64,000 bases of DNA, from the NCBI RefSeq assembly GCF_003627795.1, contig NZ_CP032684.1, positions 3,077,001 through 3,141,000 of the forward strand, written 5' to 3'. Each line of letters opens with the position of its first letter. Positions within the stretch are counted from its first letter, which is position 1. Positions 18,162 to 27,471 of this stretch are shown piece after piece. The DNA is from Rhizobium sp. CCGE531. Lineage in GTDB: Bacteria; Pseudomonadota; Alphaproteobacteria; Rhizobiales; Rhizobiaceae. A program made the position numbers and the translations under genes. The notes under the pieces were generated by a model that did no database searches, had not been told where the DNA came from, and was given only the letters and a program-made list of their open reading frames with translations.

Positions 18162-19466
18162 CTACTCGAGAAGCGGCGACCATGCCGGGTCGGAAGCGAA
18201 GCCCGGGGTCGGGATCTTCTGTTCGTTATAGCCGGTCAGATCGATGGAATAGAGCTGCGGGCCGCCGGAGCCGGCCGGCTGGCGGAAGAACATGATGACG
18301 CGGCCGTTCGGTGCCCAGGTCGGGCCTTCATTGTGGAAGCCCGTGGTCAGCAGGCGTTCCCCGGAACCATCCGTCTTCATGACGCCGATCGAGAAGCTTC
18401 CGCCGGACTGCTTGGTGAAGGCGATGAGATCGCCGCGCGGCGACCAGACCGGCGTGGAGTACGAACCGTCACCGAAGGAAATGCGGCGCTGGTTGGAACC
18501 ATCGGCACCCATCACATAGATCTGCGGCTTTCCGCCGCGGTCGCTTTCGAAGGCGACCTGCGAGCCGTCGGGCGAATAGGACGGCGACGTATCGATCGCG
18601 GCCGTCGAGGTCAGACGCGTCGTGGTGCGCGAACGCAGGTCCATCGTATAGATGTTGGCATTGCCTTCCTGCTGCAGGCTCATGATCACGCGCTGGCCAT
18701 CCGGCGAGAAGCGCGGCGAGAAGGTCATGCCGGGGAAGTTGCCGACCAGCTCGCGCTGGCCCGTCTGCAGCTGCAGCAGATAGACGCGCGGCTGCTGGTT
18801 GGCGAAGGACATGTAGGTCACTTCCTGCCGGTTGGGCGAGAAGCGCGGCGTCAGCACCAGATCGCTGCCGTCGGTCAGCATCCGCACATTGGCGCCGTCC
18901 TGGTCCATGATGCCGAGCTGCGTCTTGCGGGCCGTCTTCGGGCCGCTTTCGGCAACGAAAACGACGCGGGTATCGAAATAACCCTTCTCACCGGTGATCT
19001 TCTGGTAGATCGCATCGGCAATGATATGGGCGACACGGCGCCAGTTGTCCGGCTGGGCAAAGAACTGCTGGCCGATCATCTGGCTGTTGCCAAAGGTATC
19101 CCAAAGGCGGAACTCGGCGCGAAGGCGGCCGCCTTCCTGCGTGACGCGGCCGGTCATCAGCGCCTGCGCGTTGATCGACGTCCAGTCCTGGAAGCGCGGG
19201 GTCGAATCCGGATTGGTGATCTTCTCGATGAAGGCCTGCTTGTTGATCGGAGCGAACAGACCCGAACGCTGCAGGTCGGCCGCGATCACGCCGGAGATCT
19301 GCTGGCCAAGGCTATCATTCGACAGAAGGTCGGTGATAGCGATCGGCATGGGCTGGACATTGCCCTTGTTGATGTTGAGCTCGACCACGGCATAGGCCGG
19401 GGTGGATGCCACAGCCATCAGGCCTGCTAGCACCAGCAGGAGACGGACGAAGGATTTTCTGATCAT
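18162..19466 (-). CDS. tolB: Tol-Pal system beta-propeller protein TolB
   Basis: Periplasmic protein linking the TolQRA motor to Pal. About 434 residues. The ATG at 19466 starts a typical signal peptide ([19 protein letters not shown], cleaved near YAVVELNI); an in-frame GTG at 19487 is also possible. The N-terminal domain (about 30-165) is followed by propeller blades marked by repeated F/YSPDGxxV motifs ([45 protein letters not shown]). It follows the TolA-like gene on the same strand with a 20-nt gap. Confidence 0.96.
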   Translation of the reverse strand: MIRKSFVRLLLVLAGLMAVASTPAYAVVELNINKGNVQPMPIAITDLLSNDSLGQQISGVIAADLQRSGLFAPINKQAFIEKITNPDSTPRFQDWTSINAQALMTGRVTQEGGRLRAEFRLWDTFGNSQMIGQQFFAQPDNWRRVAHIIADAIYQKITGEKGYFDTRVVFVAESGPKTARKTQLGIMDQDGANVRMLTDGSDLVLTPRFSPNRQEVTYMSFANQQPRVYLLQLQTGQRELVGNFPGMTFSPRFSPDGQRVIMSLQQEGNANIYTMDLRSRTTTRLTSTAAIDTSPSYSPDGSQVAFESDRGGKPQIYVMGADGSNQRRISFGDGSYSTPVWSPRGDLIAFTKQSGGSFSIGVMKTDGSGERLLTTGFHNEGPTWAPNGRVIMFFRQPAGSGGPQLYSIDLTGYNEQKIPTPGFASDPAWSPLLE

Positions 19467-19486
19467 ATGTATCAAGCCTTTCAGCA

Positions 19487-19927
19487 CTAATTCGCTGGAT
19501 CACTGGCATCGAAGTTAATCGTCACTTCTTTCCAGTCGTCATATTGATCTATTGGCAGGTTATTGAACGGAGCAGCCCGAAGCACGGCTCGCATCGCGGC
19601 AGCAGTCATGGCTTGCTGCGTTGCCTTGGGGCCGCCGGTCACGGTAACCTTCGGCTCACCGACAATCTCTCCGCTTCGGCTGAGCCTGAGATGCAGCCGG
19701 ACGTGGACATGCTTCGCTCCCGCCATGCCAGGAGCGATATTCCAGTTCTTCGCGACGTCCTCGCGGATGCTGTTCGTAGCCAAATTTTCATGCGGTTGCA
19801 CGGCGGCGGGGGCAGTGGCATTCGACGCGTGCGTCAACTTGGGAGCCGTCAACATCATCCCCAAGGCCATAAGCAGGCTGAGGCCAATGTGCGGACAGTG
19901 ATTCGTCGTAGACTGCAATCCCAGCAT
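19487..19927 (-). CDS. Secreted stand-alone TolA C-terminal-like domain protein
   Basis: About 146 residues between tolA and tolB. The ATG at 19927 shares one base with the tolA TGA (TGATG), so it is coupled to tolA. Residues 1-35 look like a signal peptide, with no lasting membrane anchor. The rest is a clear paralogue of the last 110 residues of TolA: both have KNWN-(2)-PGM-(1)-GA, then H-(1)-RL-(2)-SG-(1)-IVG-(1)-P, then GGP-(2)-TQ-(1)-A and a final NFD. This looks like a tandem duplication of TolA domain III. A periplasmic domain III without its anchor might compete with or assist TolA binding to TolB/Pal; its function is not known to me. Confidence 0.85.
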   Translation of the reverse strand: MLGLQSTTNHCPHIGLSLLMALGMMLTAPKLTHASNATAPAAVQPHENLATNSIREDVAKNWNIAPGMAGAKHVHVRLHLRLSRSGEIVGEPKVTVTGGPKATQQAMTAAAMRAVLRAAPFNNLPIDQYDDWKEVTINFDASDPAN

Positions 19928-21180
19928 CACAGCCCCAAGTCCCTCGGATCGAAGTTGAGCACCAGCTCGTTCCAACCATCCGCGCCGTCATATTTATCCG
20001 GCGGCAACAGCCCTCCGCCGTTCACTTCCTTCTGCAAATCGGTTCGGCTCTTTAACACCGCACGCTCGGCCGCACCCCTTAGGGCTTCCTGTGTCGTGGC
20101 CGGCCCGCCGCTGACGGCAACTTCCGGTGCGCCAACAATCTGACCTGATTTGTCAAGACGAACATGAACTTTGATCCTGACATCGCTCGCCCCTTCCATG
20201 CCGGGGAGAACGTTCCAGTTCTTGGCAATTAGATCGCGCAGACCGTCCTTTTGGCTCTGGCTAAGCTTACCTCCGCCCAGCGATCTCATGCCGCCGCGCG
20301 AAGCGACCTGCGCATCGGCACCGGCGGAAGCCTGCTGGGACGAGCGCTTCGCACCGCCCTTCGACGATGTGTTGTTCAGCATCGCCGAGATGTCATCGGC
20401 GTTGAAATCGCTGGCGGGCGACTTGGCTCCCTTGGGCGTCTCGCGCTTCTTGTCAGCATCCTTCTTGCCGTCATCGGCCGAGGTGGTCTTGCTCGTGCTC
20501 TGCGTCGTCGTCTTGTCCGTCGGCTTTGCTTCGGCGACCTTCACGTCCGGCTTCGGCGCCGGCTTGACCTCCGGCTTCTGCTCGGCAGTCTTCGGCGGCG
20601 TCGGCTGCGGCTTCACATCGGGCACAGGAACATTGTTCGGCACCGGAATTTCGGCCTGCTGGGTCGGCTGTTCAGTCGGCGGCGGGGTCGGCGTCGCATC
20701 GGCCTTCGGGGTCGGCGGCGTAGGATCAGGCTTCGCCGTTGGCGTCACCTCCGGCTTCTGCTGCGGAATGGCAGCCACTTCCTTCGGTGCGGCCTCCGTT
20801 TCCTTCTGCTCGATCGTCTTGACGTCGTTCGGCCGCGGATCGTCCTGCGGAACGGGCGCATCCACCTTCTTCGGCGCTAACGCCGCGGTATCGCTCTCCG
20901 GCCTTTGGGTCGGCACGACCGGGTTCTTGATATCGACTTTGTTCTCGCCGACATTCTGGGCGTTGGCGACCTGATCCTGTTTCGTGGTCTGCTTGCGCGA
21001 GACGTGATCCGTCACCGGCGCCTTCTTCTCGCCCTGCTGGAGCTGGTCCGCCGTCACGATATCGACATCCATCGCCGTGCTTTCCGGCGTCTCCAGCGGC
21101 GCCGGCGCACTCAGTGTCACCATGGCGCCGATCAGCACCAGGATATGAATGACAGCTGATGTAGCAATACTGCGCTTCAT
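19927..21180 (-). CDS. tolA: Cell envelope integrity protein TolA
   Basis: Inner-membrane protein that transmits the proton-motive force from TolQR to the outer membrane. 417 residues. One N-terminal membrane span (about 5-27, IATSAVIHILVLIGAMV) is followed by a long low-complexity middle (about 45-290) rich in Pro, Lys, Thr and Glu. Domain III begins near 305 (LSQSQKDGLRDLIAKNWN) and ends with NELVLNFDP. The middle is Pro/Thr-rich rather than the helical Ala/Lys type of enterics, as is common in alphaproteobacteria. It lies 9 nt after tolR and overlaps the downstream TolA-like gene by one base. Confidence 0.94.
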   Translation of the reverse strand: MKRSIATSAVIHILVLIGAMVTLSAPAPLETPESTAMDVDIVTADQLQQGEKKAPVTDHVSRKQTTKQDQVANAQNVGENKVDIKNPVVPTQRPESDTAALAPKKVDAPVPQDDPRPNDVKTIEQKETEAAPKEVAAIPQQKPEVTPTAKPDPTPPTPKADATPTPPPTEQPTQQAEIPVPNNVPVPDVKPQPTPPKTAEQKPEVKPAPKPDVKVAEAKPTDKTTTQSTSKTTSADDGKKDADKKRETPKGAKSPASDFNADDISAMLNNTSSKGGAKRSSQQASAGADAQVASRGGMRSLGGGKLSQSQKDGLRDLIAKNWNVLPGMEGASDVRIKVHVRLDKSGQIVGAPEVAVSGGPATTQEALRGAAERAVLKSRTDLQKEVNGGGLLPPDKYDGADGWNELVLNFDPRDLGL

Positions 21181-21189
21181 GTCGGTTCG

Positions 21190-21648
21190 TCAGTGATCCG
21201 TTATCTGCTGCGTGACCAGGCCGATATTCTTGTAACCGGCTTCCTGAATGCGTGACATAACGTCGGCGATGACGCCGTAAGGCGCTTTCGCATCGCCCTT
21301 TACGAAGATGCGTTCGCTATAGCCGGTGGTGGCGATCGCCTTCAGCTTGTCCGCGATTTCGGTGGCTTGAATCTGCGATTCCCCGATGAATACCTGACCA
21401 TCGGCCTTGATCGAAATCGTGATGGGCTGGGTCTGGGCGTTCAGCGCGCCGGCCTGCGTTTGCGGCAGGTCGATCGGCACGCCCGATGTCATCATCGGTG
21501 CCGCCACCATGAAGATGATCAGCAGCACGAGCATGACGTCGACCAGCGGCGTCACGTTGATCTCGGAGATCGGGCCGCCCCGGCCGCCGCCACGACGACC
21601 GCCCCGGCGGCCACCGCCGCCACTCTTGCCTCCAACAGACATTGCCAT
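21190..21648 (-). CDS. tolR: Biopolymer transport protein TolR (ExbD family)
   Basis: 152 residues, part of the TolQR proton channel. A Gly/Arg-rich N-terminus (GGGGRRGGRRGGGRGG) precedes ISEINVTPLVDVMLVLLIIF, the single membrane span with the proton-carrying Asp (in LVDVML). The C-terminal periplasmic domain has VFIGESQI and ILVKGDAKAPYG-type segments (here IFVKGDAKAPYGVIADVM). The unusually basic glycine stretch before the span is common in alphaproteobacterial TolR. 27 nt downstream of tolQ. Confidence 0.95.
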   Translation of the reverse strand: MAMSVGGKSGGGGRRGGRRGGGRGGPISEINVTPLVDVMLVLLIIFMVAAPMMTSGVPIDLPQTQAGALNAQTQPITISIKADGQVFIGESQIQATEIADKLKAIATTGYSERIFVKGDAKAPYGVIADVMSRIQEAGYKNIGLVTQQITDH

Positions 21649-21675
21649 GTGTATTACTCCGGTCCTGTCCGCTAC

Positions 21676-22398
21676 TTACTGGGCCGCCTGGCGAGGCTGC
21701 AGCTTCTCATCGATCTGGCGCGAAAGGATGGCGGAGAATTCGTCCGCGAAACCTTCCATGCGAGCCGAAAGCTTGCCGGCATCGCCAGAGAACTTGTTGT
21801 AGGCGATAACCGCGGGAATAGCGGCGACCAGACCGATGGCGGTTGCGAGCAGCGCTTCGGCGATACCCGGAGCGACAACCGCGAGGTTGGTCGACTTGGA
21901 GCCCGCGATCGCCTGGAACGAGGTCATGATACCGACGACGGTGCCGAACAGACCGATGAACGGACCGGCCGAACCGATGGTGGCGAGCGAGCCCAGGCGC
22001 GCGATCAGATGTTCCGATTCACGCGCCAGCGTCACGTCCATGGCGCGGTCGATGCGCATCTGCAGGCCGATCGGCGAGCGGGCGCCGCGCTCGAAGGACT
22101 TCTTCCATTCGCGCATGGCGGCGACGAAGATGGCGCCGAGGCCGGTATTGTTGCGCTCCGAAAGCGTGCGGTACAGCTCTTCGAGCGACTGGCCCGACCA
22201 GAAGACCTGCTCGAAATGATCGAACTGTCTGCGCGCTCGCGCATAGCTCAGATATTTGTCGATGACGATCGCCCAGGTCCATACGGACGCTGCCAGCAAG
22301 CCGATCATGACGAGCTTGACGACCAAGCCGGCCTGCATGAAGAGCGACCAGAGCGTGATGTCCGGTGTGGTGGCCGCCGCCAATGCTACTTGTTCCAT
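21676..22398 (-). CDS. tolQ: Biopolymer transport protein TolQ (MotA/TolQ/ExbB family)
   Basis: 240 residues, inner membrane; with TolR it harvests the proton gradient. Three membrane segments: about 15-40, 130-160 (SLATIGSAGPFIGLFGTVVGIM) and 170-195 (APGIAEALLATAIGLVAAIPAVIAYN). The second and third carry the family's channel residues. It is the first gene of tolQ-tolR-tolA-(tolA-like)-tolB. A 417-nt gap separates it from ybgC, unlike the tight ybgC-tolQ coupling of enterics. A TTAACCAT site lies about 200 nt upstream. Confidence 0.96.
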   Translation of the reverse strand: MEQVALAAATTPDITLWSLFMQAGLVVKLVMIGLLAASVWTWAIVIDKYLSYARARRQFDHFEQVFWSGQSLEELYRTLSERNNTGLGAIFVAAMREWKKSFERGARSPIGLQMRIDRAMDVTLARESEHLIARLGSLATIGSAGPFIGLFGTVVGIMTSFQAIAGSKSTNLAVVAPGIAEALLATAIGLVAAIPAVIAYNKFSGDAGKLSARMEGFADEFSAILSRQIDEKLQPRQAAQ

Positions 22399-22815
22399 TG
22401 ATCCAAAATCCCCGAATCCAAACGCCCGGCGCTAGACCGGGCGGCTAAAAGTGATCTCACAAGAATTGTTTGGCAGCCGCCGCTGAACGCCCTGGTCAAG
22501 CCTTCCAAGCTTACAACTGCCTTCTTGCCGTCAAATTTGGTCAAAGGAAGGCGTGCACCGCACAAACTCCGACATAACCAGTAAGACACTATTATGGTTA
22601 AAAGAATGTTAGCGTCGAAACATGAAGAATTTAACGGCGGCGATGGCTATTCTAGCTCCCGGGAAGAACTGACCGGACGAAACCGGCGGCAAACGCAGAC
22701 AAATCTTGCGCGGCTAATTCCTTCACATAAAACTCAAGTTATTGCAAGCAGCCTGTTTTCAATCGTAATATCTTTGCTCGCGGCCACCTGGGCCGTGAAC
22801 ACGCCAAATCCTTGG
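22399..22815. other. 417-nt intergenic region between ybgC and tolQ
   Basis: No convincing gene on either strand. It presumably holds the tolQ promoter. TTAACCAT on the minus strand at 22594-22601 is a CtrA-type half-site. Nothing else stands out. Confidence 0.6.
22594..22601 (-). promoter_or_regulatory. CtrA-type half-site upstream of tolQ
   Basis: ATGGTTAA on the plus strand, i.e. TTAACCAT on the strand of tolQ, about 196 nt before its start. Weak alone; reported because the same motif precedes pal and both barrel genes. Confidence 0.35.
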
Positions 22816-23271
22816 CTAGCCGGCGCTTTCCGATGCCGCCAGCATTTGCGCCGCGAGCTTTTCCGGCAAGCGGCGCGGCCGTCCCCTCGCGTTGATCACG
22901 GCGATGATGACCTTGGCGGCGATCAGCAATGTATCACCGCGCCGTATCTCCTGGGACAGCACCATCTTGGCGCCGCCGGCCTTTTCCGTGACCGTGCGGA
23001 TCGTCAGCACGTCGTCCATGCGCGCCGGCCCCCTGAAATCGATCTCCATGCGGTGGACGACGAAAACCAGCCCTTCTTCATCGGCATTCAGGAGCTCGCG
23101 CTGTTCCACGCCGAGACAGCGCAGATAGTCCGTGCGCCCGCGCTCGAGGAAATGCAGGTAGCGCGCGTGATAGACGAGGCCGGAAAAATCCGTATCTTCG
23201 TAATAGACTCGCTGCATCAGCCGGTGGCTTCCGGCTTCCAGTTCCCCAGCTATCAGAAAGGGGCTGTTCAT
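22816..23271 (-). CDS. ybgC: Tol-Pal-associated acyl-CoA thioesterase YbgC
   Basis: Hot-dog-fold thioesterase of about 151 residues, associated with the Tol-Pal cluster and phospholipid metabolism. The catalytic motif YYEDTDFSGLVYHARYLHF near residues 23-41 includes the active-site Asp. The start at 23271 gives the usual length with GGAG upstream; the frame extends 26 codons further without support. It is the outermost gene of the Tol block, facing away from sqdB across a short promoter region. Confidence 0.93.
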   Translation of the reverse strand: MNSPFLIAGELEAGSHRLMQRVYYEDTDFSGLVYHARYLHFLERGRTDYLRCLGVEQRELLNADEEGLVFVVHRMEIDFRGPARMDDVLTIRTVTEKAGGAKMVLSQEIRRGDTLLIAAKVIIAVINARGRPRRLPEKLAAQMLAASESAG

Positions 23272-23407
23272 CGTTGCCGCATCTCCTTGTATGTCCGGCA
23301 CCTCTTTGGCCGAAGTTCCGCCATCAAGCAAGCTTTGAACAATTGTCATAGACTCCGACTATCCGGAATGGTGCCGGACAGCGGATCGGCGCAGAAGGAA
23401 GCACTTC

Positions 23408-24628
23408 ATGAAAATTGCGGTAATGGGTGGTGACGGATTCATCGGTTGGCCAACCTCGCTCCATCTCTCCGACGCCGGTCATGAGGTCCACATCCTCGAC
23501 AATCTCTCTCGCCGATGGATCGATACGGAGCTCGGCGTCCAGTCGCTGACGCCGATGGATTCGATCCAGGAACGCACCCGCATCTGGCACGCCGAAACCG
23601 GCCGCCGCATCCATTTCAACCTCATCGATCTCGCCAAGGACTACGAGCTTCTGAAGAAGTGGCTGGCCGAGCACCGCCCCGACGCGATCGTACATTTCGC
23701 CGAGCAGCGCGCCGCCCCCTATTCGATGAAGAGCGACCGCCACAAGAACTACACGGTCAACAACAACGTCAACGCCACCCACAATCTCCTGAACGCGCTC
23801 GTCGAACTCAATCTCGACGCGCATCTCGTGCATCTCGGCACGATGGGCGTCTATGGTTATTCCACGATTGGGGCCGCCATCCCCGAAGGCTATCTGCCCG
23901 TTGGCATCGATACCACCGACGGCCGCACCGTCAGCCAGGAGATCCTTTACCCCGCCAATCCCGGCTCGATCTACCATATGACGAAATGCCTGGATCAGCT
24001 GCTGTTCCAGTTCTATGCCAAGAACGACGGGCTCAGGATCACCGACCTGCATCAGGGCATCGTCTGGGGCACGCATACCGAGCAGACCCGCCGGCATGAG
24101 CAGCTGATCAACCGTTTCGATTACGACGGCGATTATGGCACGGTGCTGAACCGCTTCCTCATCCAGGCGGCGATCGGCTATCCCTTGACGGTGCACGGCA
24201 CCGGAGGCCAGACCCGCGCCTTCATCCATATTCAGGATTCCGTGCGCTGCATCGAGCTGGCGCTGAAGAACCCGCCGGCCCGCGGCACTCGCGTGGAAAT
24301 CTTCAACCAGATGACGGAAACACATCGCGTCCGCGATCTCGCCGAAATGATCGCCAAGACGAGCGGCGCGGAAGTCGTCCGTCTGCCCAATCCGCGCAAG
24401 GAAGCGCCCGAGAACGACCTGATCGTCAAGAACGACAAGTTCCTCGATCTCGGGCTGGCGCCGATTACGCTCGAAGCCGGTCTTCTCAGCGAAATCGTCG
24501 ACGTCGCCAGGAAATATGCCTATCGCGTCGATCGATCGCGCGTTCCGGCCATTTCCGCCTGGACCAAGGATCTCGCCGCGACGGTCAACCATGACCCTGA
24601 GGGGAAGAGGTTGAAGTCCGTGTCATGA
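23408..24628 (+). CDS. sqdB: UDP-sulfoquinovose synthase
   Basis: Makes UDP-sulfoquinovose from UDP-glucose and sulfite, the head-group donor of the sulfolipid SQDG. 406 residues of the extended SDR type. NAD-binding GGDGFIGW lies at 7-14 and the catalytic TMGVYGYS near 144-151. YHMTK (about 194-198) holds the catalytic Tyr and Lys. The long conserved runs HFAEQRAAPYSM and NQGIVWGT-like HQGIVWGTHT are typical of SqdB. AAGGAAG precedes the ATG. It is the first gene of a three-gene operon with ATGA overlaps. In rhizobia SQDG matters most under phosphate limitation; I see no obvious Pho box in the short upstream region. Confidence 0.96.
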   Translation: MKIAVMGGDGFIGWPTSLHLSDAGHEVHILDNLSRRWIDTELGVQSLTPMDSIQERTRIWHAETGRRIHFNLIDLAKDYELLKKWLAEHRPDAIVHFAEQRAAPYSMKSDRHKNYTVNNNVNATHNLLNALVELNLDAHLVHLGTMGVYGYSTIGAAIPEGYLPVGIDTTDGRTVSQEILYPANPGSIYHMTKCLDQLLFQFYAKNDGLRITDLHQGIVWGTHTEQTRRHEQLINRFDYDGDYGTVLNRFLIQAAIGYPLTVHGTGGQTRAFIHIQDSVRCIELALKNPPARGTRVEIFNQMTETHRVRDLAEMIAKTSGAEVVRLPNPRKEAPENDLIVKNDKFLDLGLAPITLEAGLLSEIVDVARKYAYRVDRSRVPAISAWTKDLAATVNHDPEGKRLKSVS

Positions 24629-25491
24629 TGCCGGGAAGCGAAATGCTGCAGGGGTTGCGGCCTCACAGCCGCCCCCGTGCCGGGCAGGCATTCGTGACGC
24701 TCGTCACGAATGCCGATTACGCCATGGGTGCGGTGGCTTTGGCGCGCTCCATCGTTCGCAGCGGTACGAAGGCCGATATCGTCGTGCTCCACACGGCGGG
24801 GGTCAATGAAGACGACCTTGCCCCGCTGTCCGCACTCGACTGCCGGCTGGTCGAAGTCGAACACCTGCCTTTGTCGGACGGTTTCAACGAGCGGCATGCC
24901 CGCGGCAATGTTCACGCCGCGGCTCCCTTCACCAAGGGCCGCAAGCCCTCCTTCCACACGCCGCTCGATAATTTCTGCAAGCTGCGGCTCTGGCAGCTGA
25001 TCGAATACGACACTTGTGTCTTCATCGATGCGGATGCGCTGGTGCTGAGGAATGTCGATCGGCTCTTCGACTATCCGGAATTTTCCGCTGCGCCGAACGT
25101 CTATGAAAGCCTCGCCGATTTCCATCGGCTGAATTCGGGCGTCTTCGTCGCCAAGCCTTCGCTTGCGACCTTCCGGCATATGCTGGAGAGCCTCGACCGT
25201 CCCGACGTCCTCTGGCGCCGCACGGACCAGACCTTTCTCGAGACCTTCTTCCGGGATTGGCACGGACTGCCTGTATTCATGAACATGCTGCAATATGTCT
25301 GGTTCAGCATGCCCGCGCTCTGGGATTGGAACAGCATCTCGATCCTGCATTATCAGTATGAGAAGCCCTGGGAGGAAAACCATCCCAAGGCTGAACAGCT
25401 CAGACCGCTGATCGACCTGTGGTACAGCTTCCATACCGGCCGAAACATGCCGGATATCGCCACGCTGGCAAATCCGAAAGCTGCGGCATGA
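24625..25491 (+). CDS. sqdD: Sulfolipid glycosyltransferase SqdD (GT8, glycogenin-like)
   Basis: 288 residues of the family 8 glycosyltransferase fold. VTLVTNADYAMGAVALARSI opens the domain, FIDADALVL (about residue 132) carries the DxD metal motif, and LNSGVFVAKPS (about 168) is the usual following block. In Rhodobacter the glycogenin-like SqdD of the sqdBDC operon is the proposed transferase of sulfoquinovose to diacylglycerol. The start overlaps the sqdB stop in an ATGATG run, with a second possible ATG one codon later. Likely peripheral to the inner membrane. Confidence 0.88.
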   Translation: MMPGSEMLQGLRPHSRPRAGQAFVTLVTNADYAMGAVALARSIVRSGTKADIVVLHTAGVNEDDLAPLSALDCRLVEVEHLPLSDGFNERHARGNVHAAAPFTKGRKPSFHTPLDNFCKLRLWQLIEYDTCVFIDADALVLRNVDRLFDYPEFSAAPNVYESLADFHRLNSGVFVAKPSLATFRHMLESLDRPDVLWRRTDQTFLETFFRDWHGLPVFMNMLQYVWFSMPALWDWNSISILHYQYEKPWEENHPKAEQLRPLIDLWYSFHTGRNMPDIATLANPKAAA

Positions 25492-26438
25492 AAGCCTTGA
25501 TTTCAGGCGGAACGGGCCTCGTTGGCCGATACATCGCCGAGGAGCTGCTGTCGGCCGGATACAAGGTTGCAATCTGCGGGCGCAATCCGCCGCCGGCCAA
25601 TTTCTTTCCGCAGCCAGTCTCCTTCGTCCCCTTGGGCCTTGATCCCACAGAAAATCAAAGCTGCGCGTTCGACGACGCCTATTTCTTCGTCCATGCGGCC
25701 TTCAGCCATGTCGCCGGCAAATATCGCGGCGGCGAAGGGGAAGATCCGCAAAGCTTTCGTCGCCTCAATCTCGACGGCTCGGTCAAGCTGTTCGAAACCG
25801 CCAGAAAGGCCGGCATTCGCCGCTGCATCTTTCTCTCCTCCCGCGCCGTCTATGGCGATGGCATTGCCGGAGAGGAACTGACCGAAGCGACCAAGCCGAT
25901 GCCGAACACGCTCTACGGCGAGGTGAAGCGCGACGCCGAACACGCACTTTTCTCCTTGTCCGCACCCGGCTTTGCGACCGCAAGCCTGAGGGCGACGGGC
26001 GTCTATGGCGGCCTGCGGCCCAATAAATGGGACGATCTGTTCGACGATTATCTGAACGGCAAGCCGGTTCCCTCGCGGGCAGGAACCGAAGTTCATGGCC
26101 GCGACCTTGGCCGCGCCATCCGGCTCTTGCTGGAGACAGAAGCGGGCCGGATTGATGCCGAGGCCTTCAATCTTTCGGATATTTTGACCGACACGCGCGA
26201 AATCCTGGGGCATCTTCAAGGCGCAACGGGCTGTCCCCACGCGCTGCCGGCGCCTGCAGCGTATGGGGCCAACGCCATGAATACGTCGAAGATCCGCGCG
26301 CTCGGATGGAAAGGCGGAGGAAAGGCGTTGCTGCAGCAGACGATCGAAACGCTGGCGAAGACGGTGCCGCCGCAGGTTGACCTCAGCGCATCAGTTTCGT
26401 TTCGTCCCAACCAAGTGCGGCCAATTCCTCGCCCCTGA
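25488..26438 (+). CDS. sqdC: NAD(P)-dependent epimerase/reductase, third sulfolipid operon gene (SqdC-like)
   Basis: About 316 residues. The ATG at 25488 overlaps the sqdD TGA (ATGA). GGTGLVGR (residues 7-14) is the dinucleotide site, FLSSRAVYGDG near 117-127 and YGEVKRDAE near 142 give the Ser-Tyr-Lys triad of extended SDRs. By position it corresponds to sqdC of the sqdBDC operon; the symbol is by context and the exact reaction is not settled. Its last 56 bp overlap the end of the convergent DinB-like gene. The final residues (FRPNQVRPIPRP) are unlike the rest and may be a read-through extension. Confidence 0.75.
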   Translation: MKALISGGTGLVGRYIAEELLSAGYKVAICGRNPPPANFFPQPVSFVPLGLDPTENQSCAFDDAYFFVHAAFSHVAGKYRGGEGEDPQSFRRLNLDGSVKLFETARKAGIRRCIFLSSRAVYGDGIAGEELTEATKPMPNTLYGEVKRDAEHALFSLSAPGFATASLRATGVYGGLRPNKWDDLFDDYLNGKPVPSRAGTEVHGRDLGRAIRLLLETEAGRIDAEAFNLSDILTDTREILGHLQGATGCPHALPAPAAYGANAMNTSKIRALGWKGGGKALLQQTIETLAKTVPPQVDLSASVSFRPNQVRPIPRP

Positions 26439-26949
26439 ACCGCGCATCGTCGGCGACGATGAATTCATCGAGCTGCGGCGGCGCGACGCTGGTTCCGGCA
26501 AGCATGGCATGGACCTGCCCACGATGATGCGTCTGATGCTGGGACAGATGGTTCAGCACATCATCCGCCCTCTCCCGCTGGGTGCGGCCGCCGCGTTGGA
26601 TATCGATGATTCGCATCGCGGTCTCCGGTGTCAGCGCCTCGCAAAAAACCACCAACCGGCGATCGACATCCGCCTGCTGCCTAGTCAATTCGTCCAGGCG
26701 ATCATACGGCTCCTCGATGTCGAAAGCCTTCAGGCCCAGCGTGCCGCCTTCGAGCGCATCGACATAGAACCAATCGACGGTCAGGATGTGATTGAGGGTC
26801 GCCTTGATCGATGGAAAGAAACTGACCCGCTCGGCTTCGAATTCGCCCGGCTGCAATGCCGCGCAGGCACGATGCAGGCGGACATTCGCCAAGGAATTGT
26901 TATAGGCAAGCTTGCGAAAGCTGCGAACCGGATCGAAGGCGGCCATCAA
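26383..26949 (-). CDS. DinB family protein
   Basis: 188 residues of the DinB/YfiT-like four-helix bundle fold. AYNNSLANVRLHRACAAL at the N-terminus, TLNHILTVDWFYVDALEG near 50-68 and LSQHQTHHRGQVHAML near 133-148 supply the three histidines expected to bind a metal. These proteins are often thiol- or metal-dependent enzymes of unknown substrate and are unrelated to DNA polymerase IV. It is the last gene of the ruv-linked run, 6 nt after the NUDIX gene, and overlaps the end of the convergent sqdC-like gene. Confidence 0.85.
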   Translation of the reverse strand: MMAAFDPVRSFRKLAYNNSLANVRLHRACAALQPGEFEAERVSFFPSIKATLNHILTVDWFYVDALEGGTLGLKAFDIEEPYDRLDELTRQQADVDRRLVVFCEALTPETAMRIIDIQRGGRTQRERADDVLNHLSQHQTHHRGQVHAMLAGTSVAPPQLDEFIVADDARFRGEELAALGWDETKLMR

Positions 26950-26955
26950 ATCCCC

Positions 26956-27465
26956 CTAAGCCTTGTCGAGATCACCGTCCCGCCAGACGAGATGGCGGGA
27001 GGTCAGCGGCAGGTTTTCGATTTCCTCGGCGATGAAATAGGGCGGGATGTCGAGTGCCACCAGCGCCTCTCGCGTCGCCCGCACCCATTTGAATTCCAGA
27101 TCGTTGTCGCCATCCTGAATGCGATGCACGATGTCCTTAGGATCGAAGGGAAATTCCACGGGAATATCCATCAGGTAGTAGAGGCCGAGCTCATGCCAGT
27201 CCAGCTGCTCATAATGGAAGAAATTCTCGACCGACCACAGCAGGCGCCGGACCGTAACGTCAACGCCGATCTCCTCCATCATCTCCCGCCGCAACGTCTC
27301 TTCCGAGGTCTCGCCGATCTCGGCGCGGCCGCCGGGAAAAGTCCAGAAGTGCTCGTGTACGGCACGATGCACCAGGACATATCCGTCCCGAAATCCAAGC
27401 CCCGCAACGCGCATCTGGAAGCGCGCACGGCCAGAATTTAATCTGATGTGTTTGCGTTTCGGCAT
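26956..27465 (-). CDS. NUDIX hydrolase
   Basis: 169 residues. The Nudix box GRAEIGETSEETLRREMMEEIG (about residues 47-68) matches G-x5-E-x7-RE-U-x-EE-x-GU exactly. The protein begins with a basic stretch (MPKRKHIRLNSGR). Nudix enzymes cleave nucleoside diphosphates linked to another group; the substrate cannot be inferred. It lies 6 nt from genes on both sides in the ruvB-phosphoesterase-NUDIX-DinB run, so it may serve nucleotide sanitation next to repair genes, which is only inference. Confidence 0.9.
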   Translation of the reverse strand: MPKRKHIRLNSGRARFQMRVAGLGFRDGYVLVHRAVHEHFWTFPGGRAEIGETSEETLRREMMEEIGVDVTVRRLLWSVENFFHYEQLDWHELGLYYLMDIPVEFPFDPKDIVHRIQDGDNDLEFKWVRATREALVALDIPPYFIAEEIENLPLTSRHLVWRDGDLDKA

Positions 27466-27471
27466 GATCCC

